This document shows, one piece after another, positions 24,949 through 35,568 of a DNA stretch of 64,000 nucleotides. This DNA is from Conoideocrella luteorostrata (taxonomy: Eukaryota > Ascomycota > Sordariomycetes > Hypocreales > Clavicipitaceae): assembly GCA_032433595.1 (NCBI GenBank), contig JASWJB010000176.1, positions 26,341-90,340 of the forward strand, read 5' to 3'. The notes beneath the pieces are model-generated. The model had not been told where the DNA came from. It searched no databases and was given only the letters and a program-made list of their open reading frames with translations. The position numbers were made by a program, and so were the translations under genes. The stretch's first letter is position 1. Every line of letters begins with the position of its first letter.

Positions 24949-26685
24949 TCAAGATTGATAACCTCCAAATCCATTGTTAAAATTCTGGCCAGGCGCAGGT
25001 TGGTTCCATTGCCCATTTGGACTTTGTTGTTGTTGACCACGACCAAAACCACCCGCGCTCTGAGGGCCACCATATCCCATAGGAGAACCGCCGTAGCCTG
25101 CGGGCGACCCGCCCTGAGGGCCTCCAAAGTTGCCGTGTTGACCTCCAAACTGGGCTGCATGAGTTGTGAAAAGTGTGATCAGTCACTGACAGTGTACAAA
25201 GATGTGAAGCTCCTCACTTACCGTTATACTGAGGGTAGAACGTAGGCGTGCCAGGAAATCCCGGCCCCTGGGCGCTTTGAGGACTATAAGGCTGGGCAGG
25301 ATCAAAGCTCCCTTGAGCGTTGGGGGTTTTGTCTTTGCCCCACTAGATCATGTTGTCAATGTCTCGTTGATGCCAAATGTCGAAGACTTGCCGGAGCCAT
25401 AAAATGAACTTACGCTGCATTTGAGAGGTCTACCATTAACGTTGTAGCCGTTCATTTGACAGATTGCCATGGCTGCGTTGTCGTGAGTGTCCATTTTGAT
25501 GAAAGCGAATCCTCTGTCAGATTGAAACCGCGACTCGACGACATATCCAAAGTTTTGAAAGAGGGGAACAACATCATTGGGTGTAGTATATGGCGTCAAG
25601 TTGCCAACGTAGCAAGTGGCTTGCCAATTTGGCGTCTGGTTCACGACCACTTCGAAGCTGGCAACGCCGTGAGCTGGGAATTGATGATGTCCGAATGGCG
25701 TCGTTGGTGTCATGCCCATGGCCTGCATCGCTTGTTGCTGAGCAATAGACGGCTGGCCCTTCTGATTAGCCCAATTGCATCGAATTGCCCGTGATCCAAG
25801 CCATTCGCCATCCATGGAGCTCAACGCCTTTTCCGCGTCTGATCTGTCACGATAGGCCACAAAACCATAACCTCGGGTTCGTCCAGTCTTCATGTCCCAC
25901 ATAACCCGAGCCTCGGAAACAACACCGAAGGCAGAGAACGCCTGGGTCAAAATATCGTCATTGACTTCGTTGGATAAGTCTCCAACAAAGATGTGGAAGT
26001 GACTAGAAGTATCTTCTTTGCTGGTTGTGTTTGACTGGTATGCCCAATTCACGCGGATTTCCTGCAGGTAGTTCATAAGCAACATGGTCAGGAAACCCAG
26101 CTGCGGCGCTTCGTCCGGTGATATTATGGTGGCCTTACCGATTGGTGGACTCTGCGACCGTTGAGGGTCTGCATAGCACGCTCAGCAGCACCCGGGTCGT
26201 CGTATTCAACGAATCCATAGTTGAATCCTTTAGCCTTAACGCGCATATTGTTAGCTCTGTAAGCTCTGCGAGAGATGTTTTGTAGCTTCAGACTAAATTA
26301 TTCTGTTATTTCATCAACGTACATTTTTGTCGGGAATGATTTTGACATTCTGGACATGGCCAGTGGTCTCGAAGATTTGGCGGAGAACGTCCTCAGTTAC
26401 CCGTTGGTCAAGCCCTCCAATATACAATGCCCGCTTGTTAGGCTCGGGAGCTGCCCGGCGGAAGTTGCCTGAGCCACCTGGTGACATCATGCCACTACCA
26501 TCGCCACCAGAAAGGGGGGATGTGATGGCGGTTGGGATAGGATTCGTGTTCTGCGGAATGTGTAGTGGAGGCGGTGCCATATGGGACGGGTTGCCCTGGC
26601 CGTTATGACCGGAAGGATTTCCGACTCCAGCTTGTGCCTGGGAAGGCAACTGAGTCGAGGAAGGAGCCGCCGCGGTATCAGCCAT
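24949..26685 (-). CDS. PUB1: Three-RRM poly(U)/poly(A)-binding protein, Pub1/TIA-1 family
   Basis: A nuclear-cytoplasmic RNA-binding protein that in yeast (Pub1) and animals (TIA-1) binds AU-rich mRNA elements and enters stress granules. Coding is complement(join(24949..25154, 25222..25342, 25414..26061, 26139..26234, 26323..26685)), 477 residues. RRM1 starts near residue 80 (RALYIGGLDQRVTED, RNP1-type GFNYGFVEYDD). RRM2 follows (FHIFVGDLSNEVNDD, RGYGFVAYRDR). RRM3 follows a linker (ATCYVGNLTPYTT, RGFAFIKMDTHDNA). The tail is Gly/Gln-rich and prion-like (GGFGRGQQQQSPNGQ). The 5' tail has Pro/Asn/Gly low complexity. All four introns have clean donors (GTACGT, GTAAGG, GTAAGT, GTAAGT) and phases that match. 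The 96-nt exon 2 completes RRM1. Confidence in family is high; the gene name follows the yeast member. Confidence 0.93.
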
Positions 26686-29058
26686 GGTTTCGAAGTTTTA
26701 GATTTGGTATTGTGAAGGATGCTACCGAAGCAGGAGCGATGATTTTACTAATGTGAGTAGCAAGACGTTGAAGCGAAGCGAAGCGACAGACGCGCAACGA
26801 TTATCGTGTTATAGATCAGCGAGATGTTATATAATAGAGCAACTGCAGATGTCGGAAAGAGAATCTGGAGAAGATTTATTCGGTTCGAATCAGCAAAGGA
26901 GACCCAACGAGCAAGTAGAACACTGAATAAAACTTGCGAGATTCGTAGCAAACGAAAGAGAGATTCACAAAGGAGGTAACGATGACGGGAAAGTATGAGA
27001 GCTCAATGCGCACCAACAGACAAAAAGAGAAATAAAGGACGCCAGATAACCAGGTCCAAAATCGGCCCAACAGACGCTCTTTATGCTGGATACAAGAAAG
27101 CCCTGTTCTGTCAAGCTGTCCTCCAAGAAGGTGACATGAGAAAGTTGCAGGACGAGGATGTCTGGTGGAGGTCAATTAGGGGACCTCAAGGCGGTTAGTC
27201 CAGGACCGCTGGGGGGTGGCGGGCAGTGGTGGTCGCAGGCGGTGGGCTCAAATGCTCACTTTGGCGCTGGAGGCAGGCTGGAGCCCTTTGTGAACCAACG
27301 CCGCTGCCACTGGTGGGGCCCGACCGAGTCTGCGAGTTCAACTAAGACGACAACTTGACTGTTAATCTTATTAGTTACTGGTTCTTCCCCACTTGGAGGG
27401 CTCTTGCATTCAAAGGTCTGGAGTCCATCACGGGTAATAAGGTAATAACTACTCCGTACTCCGTAAATGATGATCAGTTTTCTCTGATTGATCAAGTCGG
27501 ATTGTGATGAGGCTTGGCAGTGTGGCGAAGGAAAAAGAGGTGGCTCCGAGGCTGGAACCGGCGAAGAGAGAGATTGTGCTACCAACGAATTAGATACACA
27601 TGTACTCCGTGGACGATCAGACGACATTACAGCAATTTCGGAACAGGCGGCGAGAAGTAGCGATGCGCCATCAAGGCTATGCTGTGGTAGCAGTAGAGCT
27701 ACAAGTTGCCTGTGTGCTGCACAGAACAATTCGTTGTCTTTGGCACCAGACTGTGCCGACTAAGCGCCCTGGCTTGCGTGCTCTAGTCGACGCATACACA
27801 TATTAGACAAGGCGGTACTCCGTACGGATCCTCAGAGTGGCGGGATGCATCATGCATCATGAGCGCTCCTCGCAAGGGGTGGAAATAAGAAGACATGCCC
27901 GAGAGTGCATACTCCCTTCTTTTTGCCCGTAAGCCACAATCACTTAACTACCTAAATACTCGGGTAGTTCGAAGTCAGGCATCGCTGCGTCGTGGGGCTT
28001 TTGTGCCAGATACTAGGCTCCGTCTCGTCTGGTGCTCTTCCAGCACGAGTTGAGGGATGTGTGTTGCCCTCCCGCGTATTTGCGTGCCTTTCCGCCGAAG
28101 TAACATCCTACGCAGGCAGGTATTGTGCCACCAGACAGTAGTTACATGCCAATACCGTAAGCTTTCCCCGGTTGTAACTTGACAGCAGCCATTGTCTGGC
28201 CCAAGAATTATGGTGTAGCAACAGTTATAAATCAGAAGGCAATCGATGGCTTCCACCGAGGGGTCCAGGGTGGAATCTTTGTATTTCCGATTCTTCTGTG
28301 CAGTAGCATCGAGCCTTCCTTTCTCTGTCTAGATACAATTGATTACTTCTTTTTGTTTTATTTTTGGTTTTACTATCTCCCTCCCCTTTCCCACCATCCA
28401 GAGGCTCCGCAAAAGCTCCACCTACAGACTCAGCCGTCGACTGAGGAGAGCCTCGAGCTTAGCCAAAGCATATGTATGTTTGGTGCAGTCTGCGTGGTTC
28501 ACTGCCGTCCGCAGCTTTCGTCACCTCCCCTCCCCCGAAACGCCGCCCGTAGGTAGTACCGGATCCGATATGAACTTATAAGCCTCTAAGAAAGGAAAAT
28601 CGGAGCTGGCCACTCGAAAGCACCTGAAACCCGCTGCCATTCTGTGTCTGGCTGGTTTCAGAGTTTCATCCACAAAACTCAAGACTCCACACGCTCTGCG
28701 TTGGCATTGACCTCAAAGCCACATGTGGGTGGGTGCTCATATTGTTAGCTTTGCGATAACTAGACCCGAGAGGGAACCGCCCATTCGCCTCCCTCGCCTC
28801 CCTCCGCGGTCGGCTGCTTGGTAGTAGTTGCCTGAACACCTTTCAGCTTATCTCTTCTTCACTGCTCCCCGACTGAATGTATAACTATGCATTACTTCGC
28901 AACTTCATCATTATTTCTCGCATATCGCCAGCGTGACTACTGATAGCATTGAACTCTGTCCACTCTCCAAGGAACGCGCCCAGCGAGAACCATACACAAT
29001 AGCACCTCTGCCGCGGCGCATCGTCTTCTCGAGCTGAAAATACTGCCGACACTTCATC
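26686..29058. other. Divergent intergenic region of 2.4 kb
   Basis: This lies between the PUB1-type gene (-) and the Med2-like gene (+). No convincing gene is seen. TACTCCGTA copies occur at about 27449-27465, 27601 and 27815-27825. The stretch 28360-28560 is pyrimidine-rich, as in many fungal promoters or leaders. Confidence 0.5.
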
Positions 29059-30362
29059 ATGGCACCCTCTGATACAAAACGGTCGTTAGAAACACTGGAT
29101 GGGTTTGTCAACGATGTGGTGCGTGTGCTTCTTCCCCGACCAAGCAGGCAGCTTTGCAAAGCCAGGTGTTTTGCGCACCAACCTTTGCGCATACCAAGCC
29201 AGCCAGGCGCAATGCGGACTAACTCTCGTGGTTGTGCTATTTGTAGCTTATTCAAACAGGGAAGGCTCTCCGTGCTTCGCGACGAGATGGCCAAGGCAAT
29301 TTGCCAGCCATTCAAATGCATGCGAAATTACCAGAAATCATCTCTGCGTTTCATTCTGCCCTTGATGACATCGAGAATCACATTGTAAGATGAACGAGGA
29401 AAACTTGCATCCTCTCGGTTGATCGCATCAGACTCGGAAGTAGACTAACTTCAAATTTCTTTTAGATCCATGCCAAGTCGGTTCTTCTTCGCGATCTTGA
29501 CCAATTGAAAGCCCAGAACAACCCGTCCGAAGAATCGCAGTCATCGCCCCAACCTCAACCCGCAGGACCACAATCGAAGCTTCCAATAGCCATCGAGATA
29601 GACTCATCCCCGGAGCCGGCCCCAAAAGAAGAACCCACAGACAATGGTGCCATGACTATCAAATCTAGTGCTCCCATTCCCGATATGGGCTTGCACAACT
29701 CGACCGCGCCTGTCATTCCAGTCAAGGGCGAAGGACAAAATGTGCCATCGTATGCTCCAATTACATCAGGAAACGATGGTTATAGCACAATCAAGGCAGA
29801 GGGGATACAATTGACTTCCGCAGCGCCAGTTCCGGCGATGGATGCAAAGCTAGAGAGTATACAGCCCGGCATTGGTGGTGGAGTTGAAGCCCTGGACTTG
29901 ACCAACTCAGACTCGAACTTCACTAATATGGAGTTTTCGTTGGCGCCGGGAGTCGATAGCCAGACCCAGCCTGGCGGGCAAGGTGTAGCGGTAGCGAACC
30001 CCAATGAGCCATCATTTGACCTCGGATCGTTTGGGGCCACAGACGGAGCAACCAGTAACATGTCTCTGATCAACAGTGTGCCGACCAACAATGTAGAGCA
30101 ACCAGTCGATCCTAAGGCCGGAACCAGTGAACCCATCGCGGAAGGGCAGAAAAAGGAAGAAGCACCAGGTGAACCCCTTGACGACTTGTTTGCTAATGAC
30201 GGAGAGGCTGACGGCATGGATTTTGACTTCGGCCTGGATGACGGGATGGGCGGCGATACGTTCGACGATCTCATGAATGATCGGGACAACACCTTTGACA
30301 GCATGGAACACGGCGATTTTGATGCCAACTTTTTTGGACTTGACAAGATTGATGACCCTTGA
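29059..30362 (+). CDS. Acidic nuclear protein, possibly Mediator subunit 2 (Med2)
   Basis: Coding is join(29059..29118, 29247..29384, 29466..30362), 364 residues. The N-terminal 85 residues are predicted helical (SLETLDGFVNDV, then LIQTGKALRASRRDGQGNLP, KLPEIISAFHSALDDIENHI, HAKSVLLRDLDQLKAQ). The rest is Pro/Ser/Glu-rich and ends in a strongly acidic, aromatic-dotted tail (DDLFANDGEADGMDFDFGLD, DANFFGLDKI) that looks like a transcription activation or coactivator surface. A short helical head with a disordered acidic tail fits fungal Med2, a tail-module subunit linking activators to RNA polymerase II. This assignment is from memory of general layout only. Intron 1 (29119-29246) has a GTGCGT donor, an ACTAAC branch and a TGTAG acceptor, chosen because it is the only join giving an uninterrupted helical frame. 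Intron 2 (29385-29465) is standard. Confidence 0.65.
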
Positions 30363-31045
30363 AGGACAGGAAGAATGATGTGCTGTGTGCATAAGGCCAG
30401 AGCAAGCTAGAGGTATTTGGCAGGGCCAACTCGTGGCTTGCATCAATTTGTCGTACAGTGAACAATGTACTGCAGAGCGAGTTGTGGTGTCATTGGTCAA
30501 GAGTTCTTTCATGTCTGGGTATGAGAAGTAATGATGCATATACGGGTTTCTGGGCGTCATGATGCATAAAGGGTAAAAAGAGGGCTATTTGATTTTGTAA
30601 ATTGCAATGCGTTGGGTCGGCAATTACTCTCAGATTGGGTTTTCAAAGTTCCAGCGATAGATCACACATGCAGCAGTCATGTATGTATGTGACGCATATA
30701 TACCCCATTCTTTTATCACGGCTGCAGGGTGTATCATCATGATTTTTTTATTTCTTTTGGGAGTATCGGTTATATACATACATGTGTACAATTTATACAG
30801 TTTTTTCGTCACTCGTGGACTCATCTCAATACGCAAGTTTGCATTATTTCGAGGCCGGCTATACCATGCCGGAGAACATTGACCAAAAGTTCACACACAC
30901 AGGCACACACACACACATATACATACATACATACATACATACATACATACATACATACATACATACATACATACATACATACATACATACATACATACAT
31001 ACATACATACATACATACATTTCTCTTGTCTCGCGCGTCCATTGT
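30363..31045. other. Intergenic region with microsatellites
   Basis: 3' flanks of the Med2-like gene and the GH5 gene, which converge. It contains the CA and ACAT tracts. ORFs spanning the tract on both strands are repeat artefacts. Confidence 0.6.
30904..31020. repeat. (CA)n then (ACAT)25 microsatellite
   Basis: A CA run at about 30904-30917 leads into exactly 25 uninterrupted ACAT units at 30921-31020. The tract ends 25 bases before the stop codon of the GH5 gene, so it probably lies in that gene's 3' UTR. Confidence 0.95.
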
Positions 31046-32326
31046 CTAGGGCCACTGAGTGACATCCATCATTTTGCCCAGCATAGACTTGAACTTGGGG
31101 TTCCTCCAGTCCAACCACTCGTAGTCCAGAGCTCCCCACGTCTCGTTATAATCAACGGTCTTATCACGGATGTAGTACGATCCCTGGACGGCCCAATGCG
31201 CCCAGTCCGCATCGTTATTCTCCATATATCCCACCAAACAGGTCAGATAGTCGTGATCCTGGTCACTCAACCCGTCGTGCGGTCCCCCGGTCATGCCGAC
31301 CCCAAACTCGGACAGGAACAACGGGCCGGTGCTGGGCTTGTCCTGCTCCAGCACAAAGCCGAACAGTCCGCCAAACTCGGATTTCCGAATATCACAGCTC
31401 CCGAGACTGGGCGTCACGACCGTGAAGCTATAGGCGTGCGCCTCCCAAACCCGCCTATTGACCCATCCACCCCCGCTCATGGCGTTCTTGCGCAGCGGGG
31501 ACAGGTCGGTGCCCCCGTTGATGCCTCCCACAATGACGAGAAGCCGTGGGTTCTCGGCATGCACGATCCCCCCCGCGCGGGGCATGTAGTCGAGCCATGT
31601 GCGGACCGCCCAAGGGATTTGCGTGATGGTCGCGCGGAGCTCGTTCCGGAGAGACATGCCCACGATTCCGGGTCGCGATGTGCTCCAGCGGGCCATGGCC
31701 TGGAGGCCGTCGAGCCATTTCTGCGTGTCAAAGAAGCGGCTCGTTGATGGGGAGTAGAGCTTGGCGTCGTTCCACCATCCGTTCCCGTCAGACAGATCGC
31801 AGCACCAGCCTGCCTTGCTGACGTGGTTGTCCAGGATGGTCATCACACCGCGGTCCCACAGGGCAGACTGGACTCTGTCAAACACATCGAGGACTGAGGC
31901 GTCAGCGAGGAAAGGGTTCTTCTCTACGGCAGTGGCATACAGGCGCAGCATGTCGGCCTCGGCTACAGCCGCTAATTGGGCTGCAGCGCGAAACGAATCC
32001 CGCACCTTGAGAGACGGGTTGAGCGCCATGTCGATCGAGTACGTCAGCCGGACGCAGTTGTAGCCCTGCTTCTGGATCCAGTCGGCGACTTGCTCGACGG
32101 GCTTTTTGTTCAGACCTTCGGGGACATTGACCTCCAGGTGCCCGGCCCAGTTGATGCAGCGCAGCTTCAGGCGCTTCCCGGACGAGTCGAGGATCCATCG
32201 ACTGGATGTGCTCAATGGCAGCTTGGGCTTCTCTACTGCAGTGTTGCCGCGGCAGTTGTTTGAGGCGGCTGCATAGGCGAAGTAGCCGCCGCACCAGATG
32301 GCCAGCAATCCAAGGGACAGCTTCAT
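31046..32326 (-). CDS. Secreted glycoside hydrolase family 5 protein (cellulase-like)
   Basis: A 426-residue intronless gene for a retaining beta-glycosidase of the GH5 fold. Residues 1-20 (MKLSLGLLAIWCGGYFAYAA) form a signal peptide, so it is probably secreted. Landmarks are GYNCVRLTYS (conserved Arg on beta strand 3), ILDNH on strand 4, MSLRNELR with the acid/base Glu229 following Asn228, WEAHAYS (His297), and LFLSEFG with the nucleophile Glu340. Length and motif order match fungal GH5 enzymes outside the classical endoglucanase group. Substrate cannot be read from sequence. The RNELR form in place of the common NEP is seen in several GH5 subfamilies. No cellulose-binding module is present. 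GC content is clearly higher than in its neighbours. Upstream, a 21-bp element is duplicated at 32385-32405 and 32440-32460. Confidence 0.92.
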   Translation of the reverse strand: MKLSLGLLAIWCGGYFAYAAASNNCRGNTAVEKPKLPLSTSSRWILDSSGKRLKLRCINWAGHLEVNVPEGLNKKPVEQVADWIQKQGYNCVRLTYSIDMALNPSLKVRDSFRAAAQLAAVAEADMLRLYATAVEKNPFLADASVLDVFDRVQSALWDRGVMTILDNHVSKAGWCCDLSDGNGWWNDAKLYSPSTSRFFDTQKWLDGLQAMARWSTSRPGIVGMSLRNELRATITQIPWAVRTWLDYMPRAGGIVHAENPRLLVIVGGINGGTDLSPLRKNAMSGGGWVNRRVWEAHAYSFTVVTPSLGSCDIRKSEFGGLFGFVLEQDKPSTGPLFLSEFGVGMTGGPHDGLSDQDHDYLTCLVGYMENNDADWAHWAVQGSYYIRDKTVDYNETWGALDYEWLDWRNPKFKSMLGKMMDVTQWP

Positions 32327-34244
32327 CAGAGTATTATTTCAGTCGCGAGCTGCGTGCTAGATCCAGAGAAGCTGTTGAAGCCTCCAGCCACTGTATAGAT
32401 ATTCGTCCTGGGCCTGGAGATGCCGCTGTATCTTCCAGCCAGCCGCTTTATAGATATTCGCACAAGTTGCTTACCTGCGCATGGGGTTCTCAGGAGAGTT
32501 GGTGGCTTGGCCGGAATAACGTAGAGGTGCGGGTGCGGGTGTGGTGCAACGAGAGCTCAGCGATATTGGTCAAAGGGGGATGAGAGATAATACTCTCACA
32601 GAGACGGAGGAAAAGTACGATAGATGACAATTTCAACTGGCAGAATAACTAGCACTTCACCCTGTCCTGTCCTGTCCCTTTATGGCATCTGAAATGGATA
32701 CATGCCGGTCGAGCGAGAACAGACTTGCAAAACGACCATCATTCGTGCGTCACCCGGCTGGATCAGACGCCGGTAACCGTCCCATCAATCCATCCATCCC
32801 CTGTTCATCGCCTCAGCCAGCAAGATCCATTGCTGCGAGGTTCGGCAGTATGAAAGGGGGCGTATCGTACATCGTCCGTCCACTCACATCTCGTAGGGCC
32901 CTAACAGAGCAGTCAGCTGTGCGAGCTACCAAAATTCAGAAATTGTCAGAATGAAGGAGTGGCCAGCTCTCTGGCCTATCCTGTGCCAAATTGATAGGTT
33001 CTGAACGACAACCCCTGGTCTTGGCTCGAGAAATTGAGCACCTGGCCCTTTGAGGATCACGGATTGGGCACGATTGTAGTTAGTAGTTGCCCCCGCCCGT
33101 ACTACCCCGGGCGGCATCTGCAATAGCCGGCACCTCCATCCCCGCATTCGCATCCGCAGACACAATAATCACATCCCTGTCCCCATAATAACTTGGGGTT
33201 ACTCTACAGCTGCCTGCCCCCTTCCGTACGATCAATAAATTGCAAGACAATAGTTGTTGAAATTTTCTTCTGAACCGCAAGCTCAATCCGGGGGGGGATC
33301 TTCCGCTCGCGAGCAAACCTACTTCAGCGCGTTGAGGACACTACGAACGAGACGAACACAAACGCGTGACCTATCCAAGGAGCTACACCTTTTTCAGCGG
33401 CAGCACCGGCCGCAGCTCGCTCGAATCCTACAAGCACAGCCGGAGAGATTTACTCCGAACGGTAAGGTCACCGAAGCACCAACTCGAATGCCTTGTGATT
33501 ACATAGTACCTTTGCACATGTTCCATTTGCCTGTGACAGGTGTTGCAACGTCGCAGCTTGCTGCATTCCAAGTAATGTCAGTTTTGTAGTCGTCTAGCGT
33601 CAACATTTACCTCCTCAGGAACGTTGCGCTTCACATTACCAATGAAATCAACACGAGCAAGGGGTGCGAGGGCAACTAAGTTGTCGCGTGATAGATAGCA
33701 ATGTACAAATCCAAAATCACTATCACAATTGTATCTCCCCTGTGATCTTTGACGACGGCATGAATAATTACAAAGCTACCAAAAAGTACACATGGTTCCT
33801 CTATGAAACAGATGAATACATTGTTTCTTGTACAACCGTGTATATCGCCTTTAGAAAGACAGAAACGCAAATAAAAAAACACGCCTGATATCTGTAAGTG
33901 TACAAAGGAGCACAGTAACAAACCGGTTTGACGTTATTACAATAAAAATACAAAGCGCCGAGCTGTTTGCATAAAACCCTGGCACCGAAGGAGCCTGCAA
34001 TAAGCTCAGAAGTGGTTGTTTTCGATGGCTGTGGCCAACCCACAAAAAGAAGAAGAAAACACACACAAGACTAGCTCCCTGAAGGGTGATGGAATGGCAA
34101 AATGGTCGTGAGTCATAAATAAAATGGGGTGATAGGAATTGTCGTGCCTCTTGAATACGGACTGGGCTCGAAGTTCTCCGGGAACGCAGCACAATCAATT
34201 ACGCATTGGGATGCACCGTGACGCTGATCACAGTGACGACGTGG
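32327..34244. other. Intergenic region between GH5 and the PH-domain gene
   Basis: About 1.9 kb of promoter and 3' flank. A CCTGT short tandem repeat lies near 32660-32680. The ORF at 33254-33589 has no recognised similarity and no clear gene context, so it was not called. Nothing else is recognised. Confidence 0.5.
32385..32460. promoter_or_regulatory. Duplicated 21-bp element upstream of the GH5 gene
   Basis: CAGCCACTGTATAGATATTCG at 32385-32405 and CAGCCGCTTTATAGATATTCG at 32440-32460 match at 19 of 21 positions. They lie about 60 and 115 bp before the ATG. They may be promoter elements containing a TATA-like core (TATAGATA) or a local duplication. Confidence 0.4.
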
Positions 34245-35568
34245 CTATCCGTGCGTCAGTCCTCGTCGCCTAGCAAGCAGACTCTTGAATGCCCCAATAA
34301 ACTGCACGAGAGATTCGTCGTCGTGTGCGCAGAACCGATAACTCTTTTCCTCGGTGATAATTTGGAAGCAATTCTTTTTCTTCTTATCAACCGGGTCGGT
34401 TTCCACAATGTCAACAGCAGCAGAGAGTTGAACAATCCACTGCGCCGTGTATTCGGATTCATCTTTGTAGAGTATCAGGTTTCGAGGTCGGAGCACTCCC
34501 CACCTGTTCTTCCAATTCTTTACACCACTCTTGCTCTGTCGCAACCAAAGCCACCCATGCCAAACTATGCGATCAGGATCTCGTTCTGTTGCGACACCGT
34601 TGTTAGTCTGACAAAGGATGCTGAGGTTGCTGACTTGGCTGGTAGAGCGATTTGCAGTAACTGAGCGAATGGTTAGCATTATTTCATGTTGCACAAAGCC
34701 CGCAGCTGGCGACGTGACACCAGGGAGCTGTCTTTGAACATACATTTAGGTCTCTGCAGTTCACTGTCCGAAAAATCAGATTGCGATGGCAGTTCATTGC
34801 CAGAAATACCGGAGGAATCAACAGTAGACGATTTGCGTCGGCCAGCCTCGTTCACAAACCTTGGTTCCGGAGGCCCATATGTTTCCGGTGAACTTGACAG
34901 CACGCCGTCTGCATCATGAACCTCGGCATCTGCCGCGTAACCCCTTGTTGTAAGAGCTATCAATCCTCCTGGGGACATGCTTCGTGCCAATGGGCCGGCC
35001 AGAAACATTTCTTCCTCTTCCTCTTCTATTCTTGCATCTCTTCTTATCAACTCAACCCATTGCTGCGCATCTTGCTTTGTCGGTGCTTGAAGGTGGAAAT
35101 TGCGAGAGGGAGAAAAAAGGCCAAATACATTTTCACGCTTATGCTTTGGATCCTTGAGGAAAGTCACTGCTGTTAGATCGGAAAGATGCAACTGATGCCG
35201 TAGTTTGGTCTCCTTTTCGTTCTTGTAGATTGACAAGGTATTCGGCCGCATAACAAGGTATACTGTCTTCCAATTCTGCAGTGTGCATGTCAGCGTCATG
35301 ATGTTGCACCTTCCGCAAAGGGTTGAAAGACCCAGCTGTATCCGGTTGCTGTTGCTATACCAACCTTCGTCTTGGTTCGTTTTTCGACATATCCGCTCTT
35401 TATTACGCGGTCAGACTCGAAGCAGCCATTCTGGTTGACGTTGACCAATTGGCCATAGTTTGGTCTGCTGTGTGACAACGAGGGCACAAAACTCTCCTCG
35501 CCCTCGGTCGCATCGCCGAGGCCAACGCTCTTTCGCGGGACCACATCAATTGCCTGTGTAGCCGCCAT
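34245..35568 (-). CDS. Double pleckstrin-homology (PH) domain protein, Opy1-like
   Basis: Coding is complement(join(34245..34660, 34744..35275, 35365..35568)), 383 residues. It has two PH domains, one near each end. The first spans about residues 45-145 (SGYVEKRTKTK, NWKTVYLVMRPNTLSIYKN, VFGLFSPSRNFHLQAPT, QDAQQWVELIRRDAR). The second spans about 270-375 (HGWLWLRQSKSGVKNWKNRW, NLILYKDESEYTAQWI, FQIITEEKSYRFCAHDDESL). The link between is Ser-rich and acidic. PH domains bind phosphoinositides, so a role at the plasma membrane is likely. Two-PH layout and length resemble yeast Opy1, a PI(4,5)P2/PI4P5-kinase sensor. Exon 1 is joined through a GTTGGT donor and exon 3 through a TGCTAAC branch with a CTCAG acceptor. 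Start 35568 (MAATQAID) was preferred to the in-frame ATG at 35583. Confidence 0.85.

Noticed and set aside
30782..31747. 321-codon ORF through the ACAT tract, and Cys/Met/Tyr/Val-repeat ORFs on the other strand
   Set aside because: Their length comes from the four-base repeat having no stop in these frames and from the shadow of the GH5 gene.
33254..33589. 111-codon + strand ORF between GH5 and the PH-domain gene
   Set aside because: No recognisable motif or splice partner; kept as intergenic.
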